From CALLPQ01 sp964392325 (GTDB taxonomy: Bacteria; Pseudomonadota; Alphaproteobacteria; Caulobacterales; Parvularculaceae), in the NCBI GenBank assembly GCA_964392325.1, contig CAYMPJ010000016.1, positions 17,834-81,833 of the forward strand: a DNA stretch of 64,000 nt, given 5' to 3'. The position numbers were made by a program, and so were the translations under genes. Positions 8,311-16,406 of this stretch are shown here, piece by piece (the stretch's first letter is position 1; every line of letters begins with the position of its first letter). A model generated the notes under the pieces. That model did no database searches, was not told the origin of the DNA, and saw only the letters and a program-made list of their open reading frames with translations.

Positions 8311-8541
8311 ATGGCGCAAACCATTGTTCTGGCACTTGCTATATATTTCGGCATTGGATTGATATTCGGGCTGTTCTTTGTTGTCGTTCTGGCTGGACGG
8401 CTTGATTACGCAGCACGCGGGGCTAGTTTTTTATTTCGTCCGATGATCTTTCTGGGCTGCATGGCTGTCTGGCCCTTATTGCTAATACGCAGCCTATCCT
8501 TTCACACCATTAATGAGCCAATAGAGGAAGAAACCTCATGA
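8311..8541 (+). CDS. small two-helix membrane protein, first gene of the Rieske operon
   Basis: 76 residues with two hydrophobic segments (about 4-28 and 42-63) and an acidic C-terminus (EPIEEE). No family recognised. It is preceded by an AGAGGG ribosome binding site embedded in the G-tract repeat. Its TGA overlaps the ATG of the next small gene (ATGA at 8538-8541), indicating translational coupling. By position it is probably a small accessory subunit of the haem-b/Rieske membrane complex encoded downstream; this is inference from context. Confidence 0.7.
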   Translation: MAQTIVLALAIYFGIGLIFGLFFVVVLAGRLDYAARGASFLFRPMIFLGCMAVWPLLLIRSLSFHTINEPIEEETS

Positions 8542-8696
8542 AACGTCCTCATCGTCGTTCGCATCTTGTGATCTGGTTATTTCTCTTTCCTATCACTGCA
8601 TTTCTCGGCGTGTGGGCTTGGCAACAACGTCCCCCCGACCCGGTTAGCGATTTACCGCCAGCCATAGAAACTCTTTCGGCTGGGGAGGTTTCCTGA
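8538..8696 (+). CDS. 52-residue single-helix membrane microprotein
   Basis: A short ORF of 52 codons plus stop. The N-terminus is basic (MKRPHRRSH), followed by one hydrophobic helix (about 10-27, with FLFPITAFLG), a WAW motif and a short proline-rich tail (QQRPPDP). The basic start predicts an N-in, C-out topology. It overlaps the previous gene by ATGA and the following gene by TGATG (stop 8694-8696, next ATG 8696-8698). These tight overlaps on both sides, together with the hydrophobic profile, are the reasons for calling so short an ORF. No family recognised. Confidence 0.7.
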   Translation: MKRPHRRSHLVIWLFLFPITAFLGVWAWQQRPPDPVSDLPPAIETLSAGEVS

Positions 8697-9778
8697 TGGG
8701 ACATCAATATCAAGCAGTCCAATGGAATGGTAATAAGATCGTTTATGACATCTATGTTGTCGTTGCGATTATTGCATTTATTGGTGTGTTTATGGCCATT
8801 GGCCTGGCAACGCATCCATCGGGAAATGTCGCTGACCCGATTGTTCTATTAATCCGCGCTTTAGGGGTTAGCGCATTTACCATGCTAACCATTATTTTGA
8901 TGATTGGCCCATTGGCGCGGATATCCAAGCGATTTAATACACTGCTTTATAATCGCCGCCATTTGGGCGTTATCACCTTTATCGTTGCGGCGGCCCATTT
9001 TGGATTGGCGCTATTATGGTATCATGGCGGCGGCGGGTTAAACCCGTTCATATCGCTTTTTTCCAGCAATCCCATAAATGATCGCATTCCCGGTTTCCCC
9101 TTTGAGATATTGGGATTTGTAGCCTTTTTGATCCTCTTTATAATGGCATCGACCAGCCACGATTTCTGGCTAAACAATCTCTCAGCCCCTGTATGGAAAG
9201 CGCTGCATATGCTGATTTATCCGGCCTATGGGCTGTTGGTTATGCATATCGTTCTCGGGGCATTGATGACTGAAAAATCGATGCTTTATCCCGCATTAAC
9301 GGCAACCGCTTTATTATTAGTCAGTGGGCTTCATATTTATACGGGTATGCGCGAATGGGGCGTGGATAGTGGCCTTAAACGCTTTCGATCTGGAGACTGG
9401 ATCGAGATTGGCGATCCGATGGCCATTGAAAATGATCGTGCGATTATTGTTCCCTTGCCTAAGGGGGATCGGGTCGCGGTATTCCGTTATGACGAGACTA
9501 AAATTTCTGCGGTACAAAATGCCTGCCGTCACCAAAACGGCCCTCTGGGTGAGGGACGCGTGATTGATGGGTGCATTACCTGTCCATGGCATGGCTGGCA
9601 ATATCGCCCCGATGATGGCATCTCTCCGCCGCCCTTTACCGAGAAGATTGCCACCTATGATGTCAAAATTGAGCAGGGCATTTTATTTCTCAGCACAAAA
9701 CCAAATAAGCCGGGCGCACGAACAGCCCCGGCCATCATTAACCGTGAGACCAACATGCATGCACAGGTGGCAACATGA
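8696..9778 (+). CDS. ferric-reductase-like haem-b membrane domain fused to a Rieske [2Fe-2S] domain
   Basis: 360 residues. About six to seven membrane segments lie between 15 and 215, with histidines H89, H101, H171 and H184 in helices (RRHLG, AAHFG, LHMLIY, VMHIVLG), the arrangement expected for b-type haem ligation in FRD/YedZ-like domains. A soluble Rieske domain (about 230-335) follows with C277-x-H279 and C296-x2-H299 (CRHQNGP and CPWHGW). In most ferric-reductase-type proteins the membrane domain is paired with FAD/NAD modules; here a Rieske cluster takes that place. It probably moves electrons between the quinone pool or haem and an unknown partner. It is translationally coupled to genes on both sides. 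Donor, acceptor and substrate are unknown. Confidence 0.85.
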   Translation: MGHQYQAVQWNGNKIVYDIYVVVAIIAFIGVFMAIGLATHPSGNVADPIVLLIRALGVSAFTMLTIILMIGPLARISKRFNTLLYNRRHLGVITFIVAAAHFGLALLWYHGGGGLNPFISLFSSNPINDRIPGFPFEILGFVAFLILFIMASTSHDFWLNNLSAPVWKALHMLIYPAYGLLVMHIVLGALMTEKSMLYPALTATALLLVSGLHIYTGMREWGVDSGLKRFRSGDWIEIGDPMAIENDRAIIVPLPKGDRVAVFRYDETKISAVQNACRHQNGPLGEGRVIDGCITCPWHGWQYRPDDGISPPPFTEKIATYDVKIEQGILFLSTKPNKPGARTAPAIINRETNMHAQVAT

Positions 9779-10599
9779 GTGATAAGCAAGCATCAAGATT
9801 GACGCCGGGGATTACCGAGCCGTCCACCTCAGACAAGGGCGAAATGTTTATCGGCTGGGCACCAGCGCCAAAAGTAGACCGCCGTTTCTTGCTGGGGGTT
9901 TTGCCCGTGGCCTTCGCCGCGACAACCGGGATCAGCTTCGCGATTGCCCGCGAACTTGATGATCCGGGGGCCGGCTCCTGGAACACCGGCGCGACCCATG
10001 CGGTGACCGGGGCATGGTCTACCTATCCCTATCCAGCCTTGCGCATGCTTGATGAGAGTGTGCCCGGCGGCGTACGCACCGTTTTGGTGGTAACGGCTGG
10101 CAAATGTACCTCCGTTTTGGGCAATACGCCCGACACAGCAAGACCGGTTCAAGCGTCCGGGGTTTTGATAGAGCGCAAAAACCGGCAAATGCTCGAAGTG
10201 CCACCATTGCTCAATGAGTGGCTGGAAGAAGATGCCAATATCAGCCCTCAAGACATGGAAGTCTTACGAAATCCGCTTACGGAGAAATTGGGCCCTGCGA
10301 CTTATCGCGGCCTGATTGTGGATTCTAAATGTTTCTTCGGGGTGATGAAGCCAGCGCGCGGGATGACACACAAAGCTTGCGCCAGCCTTTGCATTCGCGG
10401 CGGCATCCCGCCAAGTTTCTGGGTGCGCGATGGCAAAGGGAAAGAATCAGTGATGTTGATGACGGACGCAAGAGGTGGTCCGATAACAAAGGAAGTTTTG
10501 CCATTAGTGCTCGATCCGGTAGAAGCGACCGGCGAAGTGGTGCGTGTCGGCGATGTTTTGCAATTCCGGGCCGATGTTGATGCCTATCGGCGAATTTAA
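9775..10599 (+). CDS. unknown membrane-anchored protein with conserved-looking Cys/His cluster, Rieske partner
   Basis: 274 residues. One hydrophobic helix (about 38-57) follows a 35-residue N-terminal tail. The soluble part probably faces the periplasm and contains C111 and a cluster C186, H199, C202, C206 in the DSKCFFGV and THKACASLC segments. That spacing looks like a metal or cofactor site, but I cannot name the family. Its ATG overlaps the stop of the Rieske gene (ATGA at 9775-9778), a strong sign that the two proteins work together in stoichiometric amounts. A terminal-reductase or electron-acceptor role is a guess. Confidence 0.75.
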   Translation: MSDKQASRLTPGITEPSTSDKGEMFIGWAPAPKVDRRFLLGVLPVAFAATTGISFAIARELDDPGAGSWNTGATHAVTGAWSTYPYPALRMLDESVPGGVRTVLVVTAGKCTSVLGNTPDTARPVQASGVLIERKNRQMLEVPPLLNEWLEEDANISPQDMEVLRNPLTEKLGPATYRGLIVDSKCFFGVMKPARGMTHKACASLCIRGGIPPSFWVRDGKGKESVMLMTDARGGPITKEVLPLVLDPVEATGEVVRVGDVLQFRADVDAYRRI

Positions 10600-10735
10600 C
10601 ATCGTTCAAGAGGGCTGTGTGCATACTAGCTGTAGTTTTGATCTTTGGGAAAACCAATATTCGCTTTCTGTTTTTGGATAGAGGGTTCGCTCAAATTTAG
10701 GAAAAATTTTCAACCGTCTTCAAGCGTAAACAATG

Positions 10736-11485
10736 TCAATCCATTGCGACCCACCCCTCACGGGTGAGTTTTTCCATCGGTTGAAATTGAGCTTTATAAT
10801 TCATTTTGGCAGAGTTCTCGACCCAATATCCCAGATATAAATGGTCCAAATTCAACTCGGCGGAAAACCGGATATGGTCGAGCACCATATATTGGCCGAG
10901 ACTACGATTCTGGTCATCAGGATCAAAAAAGCTATAGACCATTGATAGCCCATCAATCAGTCGATCAGTGAGCGCAGCAGCAACAAGGCGTTCGGGTTTA
11001 TCTTGTTCTTGCAACCAATATTCAACAATCATCGCGTCAACGGCTGTTTCTTCAACCATGGCTGAATAATCCAGAACCGTCATGTCGGCCATGCCGCCAT
11101 CACTATGGCGATTATCGAGATAGGCTCGCAGAATTGAAAATTGTTCGCTGGTCGCTCTGGCGGGGCGAATGCGACGTACAATATCTTTGTTCTTATTAAC
11201 TATACGGCGCCGGGACTTTGTTGTTGGAAAATCTTGGGCTTTTACACGAACCGCGACACAAGCTGAACAGTTCTGGCAGAACGGCACGTAAATGATATTT
11301 TGTGAACGCCGAAACCCTCGTTGTGTTAGTTCGGAATTTTGTAAGGGTGCGTTATCCCCTTTCAGGAAAGAGAAGACTTTGCGTTCCATATGCCCCTGAA
11401 GATAGGGACATGGGGCAGGGGCGGTGATGAAATAGTCATCACTATCCTCGATGCCATATCGCTGTGTTATGTCTTCTTTTCGCAT
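10736..11485 (-). CDS. bpt: aspartate/glutamate leucyltransferase
   Basis: 249 residues. The N-terminal domain has the CPYLQGHMERKVF and FCQNCSAC cysteine motifs of the arginyl/leucyl-protein transferase family, and the C-terminal GNAT-like half contains the YSFFDPD and SLGQYMVLDHI segments. Bacterial Bpt attaches leucine from Leu-tRNA to proteins with N-terminal Asp or Glu, marking them for ClpS/ClpAP degradation. It is a single gene with its own upstream region; the gene after it is also minus strand but 219 nt away. The assignment to Bpt rather than arginyltransferase follows from the bacterial length and family. Confidence 0.92.
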   Translation of the reverse strand: MRKEDITQRYGIEDSDDYFITAPAPCPYLQGHMERKVFSFLKGDNAPLQNSELTQRGFRRSQNIIYVPFCQNCSACVAVRVKAQDFPTTKSRRRIVNKNKDIVRRIRPARATSEQFSILRAYLDNRHSDGGMADMTVLDYSAMVEETAVDAMIVEYWLQEQDKPERLVAAALTDRLIDGLSMVYSFFDPDDQNRSLGQYMVLDHIRFSAELNLDHLYLGYWVENSAKMNYKAQFQPMEKLTREGWVAMD

Positions 11486-11704
11486 TGAAGCGTTGTCCTG
11501 GTTTTCTCTCGAGTTAGTTCTTGTTTGGTTGTCGCATTGGGCGTTTTTTAATTGCCAAAATTCTAGCGTTATAAGAGGTCATATGCAAATTACGAGGCGT
11601 CATTAACGACCAGAATCTACGAGATCATAATCGGTCAATATGTATAAATATTGAAAGCGATTGTATTAAGGTATGGTTAATTATAGGGGCGTTGTCTGTA
11701 TATA

Positions 11705-13594
11705 TTAAAGTAGGCCAATTGCGCGAAAATAGATCGGCGCAATGATGGTGTAGGCGATCCACATTACGATAATAAGGGGGCCTCCAACGCGCATATAATC
11801 ACTGAATTTATAATGACCCGGTGTCATCACCAACAGATTGGTTTGATAGGCGACCGGTGTCGCAAAAGAACAATTTGCCCCAAAGATAACGGTAAGCGCC
11901 AATATGGTAGGGTCTATCCCGACGCTCGAGGCTGTATTAACCGCAATCGGCATAAACAGAACCGCGGTCGCATTATTCGAGAGCACATTAGTAATACCAG
12001 CGCAAAATATAAAGAATGCAGAAATCAGTACAACGGGGCCAAAGCCTATGGACGCCTCTGCGAGTGCCTGACCAATAAGCGCCGCGCCGCCAGTGCGCTC
12101 TAGCGCAGTTGCCATGGCCAAAGCAGCACCAATAAGCAGATATATACGTCGGTCCACGGCGCGGGCGGCTTGTCGTACATTTAAGACCCCAGCAGCGACC
12201 ATCGCAGCAGCGCCTGTAATCGCTGCGATGGTTATCGATAACACACCGCTGGTTACTGATAAAATTAGAAATGCAAAAATCAAAATAGCAATACGTGCAT
12301 TGCGAGGGTCAGGAATATCCTTCATGCTCGTCTCCAGCATCAGGACATCGCGCTCCGCACGAAGCGCTTGTATATCTTTGATATCTCCGACAACCAGCAA
12401 CACATCACCCGCATCAAGGCGAATAGCATTCATACGCTCCCGGATCATCCGGCTTCGCCGTTCTACCCCTAAAATGATGCAATTGGTTTGATAGTGAAAT
12501 CCTATCTGGGCAATTGTACGGCCAATTAGCCGCGAGCCGGGGGCTACTATGGCCTCAACCATCGATAAATTTGATGATCGTTGAGAGGAGTCATCTTCTG
12601 GTTCGAGGACAAAATCAGCCATCATGCCCTCGAGGATTTCTGGATTGGACTTAATCAGCTTTGTGAGGGCCGTGCGCGTAGCGGCGACAATAACAACATC
12701 ATGTGTTGAAAAGGTGAAATCATCAAAGGGGGGAAGAATGGCCCTGTCTTTTCGCTGGACCATACGCACTGTGATATCTGGTAAATCGGGAAACAATCCA
12801 GAGACTGCGCCGCGCCCAACAAGGGGATGGCCATGGGTGATTTCAAGCTGAGCAATAAAATGCTTGCCCTCGGATTGTCGGGTGTTGGTACTTTCCGAGC
12901 TTTCTCGTTCCGGTAATAAATACCGACCGGCTGTCAACAAATAGATAATGCCAACGAGAGCCAAAATAACGCCAATTGTGGTGAGATCGAAAAAGCCAAT
13001 CTCTTTGCCGGTTATGCCATAATAAGATTCGATTGCCAGCAAATTTGTGGAAGAGCCAATAACGGTTGTCATGCCTCCGAAAATAGAGATGAAGGATAAA
13101 GGCATCATCAGCTTCGAGGCTGAGATTTTACGTTCATTTGCGATAGCCGCTACGATGGGAATAAATATCACAACGACCGGGGTATTGTTAAGAAAAGCGC
13201 TGACTACCATAACAGCCAGAAAAATCATTACAGTCATTAATACGGGATGTTTTTCGTGGAGACGTAGAATATATTCCGTTGGCTCAACCAAGGCCCCAGA
13301 TTGGAACATGCCCTGGCCGACGATCAATAGGCCTAAAATTGCAAAGAGGGCTGGGTTAGCAAAGCCAGAAAGTAAAACTGAAATATCAAGGCCTTTGCCT
13401 CCTCCGCGATTGCCGGTGAGGAAATCGTCGAGGGGGAGTGGTGCAAAATGAAATATGAGAAGTAATGCAATGATTGCGAACACAGACACGATTTCAAGCG
13501 TGAAGCGATCCAACGCATAGAAGATAATCGTGACCCCGATCACCACAAATGTTGCCCACATTTGCCACGGGGCGTTTGCCAGTATTTGTTCCAT
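11705..13594 (-). CDS. SLC13 (DASS) family permease with two TrkA-C domains
   Basis: 629 residues. Membrane segments at about 10-200 and 410-625 flank a cytoplasmic insert carrying two RCK_C/TrkA-C domains (about 240-310 and 325-400, each with an apparent GRG or GRT start and a DVVIV or DVLLVVGD end). The NNTPVVVIFIPI and NNATAVLFMPI segments are the paired re-entrant SNT-like substrate/sodium motifs of divalent anion:sodium symporters. Substrates in this family are dicarboxylates, sulfate or similar; none can be chosen here. Transcribed alone and divergent from the flavin reductase gene. Confidence 0.88.
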   Translation of the reverse strand: MEQILANAPWQMWATFVVIGVTIIFYALDRFTLEIVSVFAIIALLLIFHFAPLPLDDFLTGNRGGGKGLDISVLLSGFANPALFAILGLLIVGQGMFQSGALVEPTEYILRLHEKHPVLMTVMIFLAVMVVSAFLNNTPVVVIFIPIVAAIANERKISASKLMMPLSFISIFGGMTTVIGSSTNLLAIESYYGITGKEIGFFDLTTIGVILALVGIIYLLTAGRYLLPERESSESTNTRQSEGKHFIAQLEITHGHPLVGRGAVSGLFPDLPDITVRMVQRKDRAILPPFDDFTFSTHDVVIVAATRTALTKLIKSNPEILEGMMADFVLEPEDDSSQRSSNLSMVEAIVAPGSRLIGRTIAQIGFHYQTNCIILGVERRSRMIRERMNAIRLDAGDVLLVVGDIKDIQALRAERDVLMLETSMKDIPDPRNARIAILIFAFLILSVTSGVLSITIAAITGAAAMVAAGVLNVRQAARAVDRRIYLLIGAALAMATALERTGGAALIGQALAEASIGFGPVVLISAFFIFCAGITNVLSNNATAVLFMPIAVNTASSVGIDPTILALTVIFGANCSFATPVAYQTNLLVMTPGHYKFSDYMRVGGPLIIVMWIAYTIIAPIYFRAIGLL

Positions 13595-13887
13595 GCGCGT
13601 TTCGCATTTCCTTCTCTAGCTGCTAAACTGCCAAGAGCGCTGGCAAGAGGGGTAACAACGTGATTGTGTTCCTACAATTTCTTTACTTTTTACCGATTGG
13701 CATGTACGCGACAAGGGAGTAAATACTCTGTTTCTATAGTATCTTGTAGTTTTATGCATAATTCCAGTCTGTTGGGACGCAGTCTAGTGTAAAGTTGCGA
13801 TTTTAGAGCTTTGTACCCTCATGAATGAAAAATCCTGAATATTCTGTTTAAGTTATATTCTGGTTCTGGAAATAATGAAATTCCCTT

Positions 13888-14460
13888 ATGACTGACACGC
13901 AAATTGACAAATATCGCCCACTTAAAGATGCTTTTGGGCGATTTGCAACCGGCGTTGCTATTGCGAGCTGTTGGTCGCCATCGACGGGGCATCCGGCAAA
14001 CTCCAACACGAAAAATGCGGGAAAAGATGGTCGTAAGCCAGTCGCGATTACCATAAACTCATTTACCTCCGTCTCTCTCGAGCCGCCATTGGTTTTATGG
14101 TGCCTTGAAAAACGTGCCTCAACCTATGACGATTTCATGGGGGCTGACCATTACGGAATTTCTATTCTTGATGGTGGTCAAGAAGATTTATCGAACCGGT
14201 TTGCCAGCTTCAACCCAAAACCATTAAGCTTAAAAGAAATGGGGCTGACGGGTAAAAGTTCTCTGCCTGGTGCTCCCTTATTGAATGATTGTCTTGCTGC
14301 ACTCAACTGCCTGATCGAGAAAAGGATCGATGCAGGTGATCACATTATTATGCTAGGGCGCGTTGAAAACTTTAAGAGTGTGCAGGGAAAACCGCTAATC
14401 TATTTTGCAAGTCAATATATGGTTGGGCCTCATAGCGACAAAGATACTCCTCAAGGGTAA
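13888..14460 (+). CDS. flavin reductase-like domain protein
   Basis: 190 residues of the NAD(P)H:flavin oxidoreductase (flavin_Reduct) family. It opens with an LKDAFGRFATGVAI motif and continues with ITINSFTSVSLEPPLVLWCL, the flavin-binding strand pair, then ISILDGGQEDLSNRFAS. Such proteins bind FMN and supply reduced flavin to monooxygenases or act alone. No partner oxygenase is adjacent. The next gene follows 40 nt downstream and encodes a beta-hydroxyacid dehydrogenase, so a small catabolic operon is possible. Confidence 0.88.
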   Translation: MTDTQIDKYRPLKDAFGRFATGVAIASCWSPSTGHPANSNTKNAGKDGRKPVAITINSFTSVSLEPPLVLWCLEKRASTYDDFMGADHYGISILDGGQEDLSNRFASFNPKPLSLKEMGLTGKSSLPGAPLLNDCLAALNCLIEKRIDAGDHIIMLGRVENFKSVQGKPLIYFASQYMVGPHSDKDTPQG

Positions 14461-14500
14461 TCAGTTTGGTGTTGGGGTACGTCGAAGAAGAGGAATAAGA

Positions 14501-15373
14501 ATGAGTGCCAAATTCGCATTTTTAGGGCTTGGGGTGATGGGATTTCCCATGGCTGGACATCTGCAACGTGCCGGCCATGATGTTGTTGTTTACAATCGCA
14601 CACACAGCAAAGCCGAGTTATGGGTAAAAACCTATGGGGGAACCTTGGCGGAAGATGCAAACAAGGCCGTTCAGGATGCTGATATTGTGTTTGCATGTTT
14701 GGGTGATGATCCTGATGTGAGAAGCATATGCTCTCAGGTTTTTCCGGACTTGAAAAAGGGTGCAATTTTTGTCGATCATACAACGTGCTCGCCAACCTTA
14801 GCGCGGGAACTGGCCGCTCAATTATCGGAGCAAGGTAACGGGTTTATTGATGCTCCGGTATCAGGAGGAGAGGCGGGGGCAGTAAATGGTGTGCTTGCTA
14901 TTATGTGCGGGGGTGAGCAGTCTGATTTGGAAAAAGCTCAGCCCATTATGGAGGCTTATGCCGCCCGGATAGTCCATGTTGGCGCTTCTGGCCATGGGCA
15001 ATTGTGTAAGGCGGTAAATCAAATTTGCATCGCCGGTGTTTTACAAGGGTTAAGCGAGGGCGTTCATTTTGCCCAGAAAGCAGAGCTCGACATTGATAAA
15101 ATGCTGGATGCCATTTCTGGGGGCGCGGCACAAAGTTGGCAAATGGAAAACCGTACACAGACGATGAAAAAGGATGAATTCGAATTTGGTTTTGCAGTTG
15201 ATTGGATGCGCAAGGATCTGCGGATCGCACTGACTCAAGCTAGAGAAATCGATGCCCGCTTGCCTTTAACGGCATTAGTTGATCAGTTCTACGCGGACGT
15301 CCAAGATATGGGTGGCGGCCGATGGGATACATCTAGCCTGTTGCGACGATTAACAAAAACCAAGAGTTTGTAG
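14501..15373 (+). CDS. 3-hydroxyisobutyrate dehydrogenase-like NAD(P)-dependent oxidoreductase
   Basis: 290 residues from the ATG at 14501, chosen because it has a clear AGAGG ribosome binding site and starts directly at the Rossmann fold (GLGVMGFPMAGHL). A longer in-frame start at 14405 would overlap the preceding gene and add a non-conserved tail. Further signatures are FIDAPVSGGEAGA (substrate-binding motif) and GHGQLCKAVNQICIAG with the catalytic lysine. It oxidises or reduces a beta-hydroxyacid with NAD(P); the substrate could be 3-hydroxyisobutyrate, tartronate semialdehyde or a succinic semialdehyde type. Confidence 0.9.
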   Translation: MSAKFAFLGLGVMGFPMAGHLQRAGHDVVVYNRTHSKAELWVKTYGGTLAEDANKAVQDADIVFACLGDDPDVRSICSQVFPDLKKGAIFVDHTTCSPTLARELAAQLSEQGNGFIDAPVSGGEAGAVNGVLAIMCGGEQSDLEKAQPIMEAYAARIVHVGASGHGQLCKAVNQICIAGVLQGLSEGVHFAQKAELDIDKMLDAISGGAAQSWQMENRTQTMKKDEFEFGFAVDWMRKDLRIALTQAREIDARLPLTALVDQFYADVQDMGGGRWDTSSLLRRLTKTKSL

Positions 15374-15391
15374 TTGGTGTAAATTCTTAAC

Positions 15392-16396
15392 TTAATTACT
15401 CGTCTTGTTTTTTAATGCCATCAGGCGATCAAGAGCTGTCATGGACTCATTTCCAGTACTTTCAAGAGTAGATATATCGGCTTTCGAATGAGTACTGATG
15501 TCATTATTTTGTGCTTTATCAGCTTTCTGTGCAAACCGGGTATCAGCAGCGCGAGCATTGCTATAGTTTGCAGTATCCTGACTGGCAGTGCTCAGGGACT
15601 CAATATTTTTAGCATCAGCTCTATTTTGAGTATTGTCCAGTTCATAAGCGCTGATTTTATTAGCACGAATAGCGTTATTCATTTCAGGATTTTTGTCTGA
15701 TCGTACCGCTTCTTCTTTGGAGGGTATAGGTTGTGCATTGGCTTTCTCTTTTGCCAATTCAATTGACTGTGCAACCCATTTTTCCCGCGTAACTCTGCCC
15801 GGAAAGTCTATACGATTGTCAATCCAGGAAACTTCGGCATCACTCCAGGCGGCAATTTGACTGAAGTAATAAACGCCGGTGCTATTTAGAGTTCTCTCTA
15901 AAGTCGGGCCAATGCCTTTGATGCGTTTAAGATCGTCAGCAGTGCCTTTAATCGGGGCAGAATAAAGAGTGGGCGTGCGCGAATGGACACTTGTGGACTT
16001 TAAAGATGAAGTCGTAAGTGGACTTGGTTCATTATTAGTCGTGATATCGGGTAACTCTTCATATGTAGCGCCAACTGTGACGGGTTTTGAAGAAGTTTTA
16101 TTTGCTGGAAGCGGATCGTTTCTTTGTTCGACGAGATCGGGCAATTCACTAAGGCTATCGGCTTCGCGAACGTTATTCTCGTGCTTATTTCTGTAGTTGG
16201 TTTTCTCGAGATAGGAAGGTGTTTGAGGGCTTGAAGAAAGCGGCGGTGCGCTGTGATCATCACCAGCTTCGTACATGTGTACGGATTCATAGCCTGTTTC
16301 TTCCGTACGGTGCCGTTTAATCCAGAATCCTGCTATGATGCCAATTACAAAGGCCGCAAATAGTAAGATCCACATTTGTGTAATTAACCAAATCAT
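15392..16396 (-). CDS. membrane-anchored helix-hairpin-helix protein
   Basis: 334 residues. One N-terminal membrane helix (about 5-24) and a basic stop-transfer (WIKRHRTEE) precede a long, low-complexity polar region. A helix-hairpin-helix module (about 150-215) contains DLKRIKGIGPTLERTLN, then FSQIAAWSDAEVSWID, then FPGRVTREKWVAQ. This module is common in alphaproteobacterial hypothetical proteins and in NuoE-like extensions, where its role is unclear. It follows the OmpA/BON gene by 10 nt and is probably co-transcribed with it. Function unknown. Confidence 0.8.
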   Translation of the reverse strand: MIWLITQMWILLFAAFVIGIIAGFWIKRHRTEETGYESVHMYEAGDDHSAPPLSSSPQTPSYLEKTNYRNKHENNVREADSLSELPDLVEQRNDPLPANKTSSKPVTVGATYEELPDITTNNEPSPLTTSSLKSTSVHSRTPTLYSAPIKGTADDLKRIKGIGPTLERTLNSTGVYYFSQIAAWSDAEVSWIDNRIDFPGRVTREKWVAQSIELAKEKANAQPIPSKEEAVRSDKNPEMNNAIRANKISAYELDNTQNRADAKNIESLSTASQDTANYSNARAADTRFAQKADKAQNNDISTHSKADISTLESTGNESMTALDRLMALKNKTSN

Positions 16397-16406
16397 TGTT
16401 CCGTCC

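Noticed and set aside
14405..14500. Longer N-terminus for the 3-hydroxyisobutyrate dehydrogenase-like gene
   Set aside because: It would overlap the flavin reductase gene by 56 nt and precedes a better start with a strong ribosome binding site at 14501.
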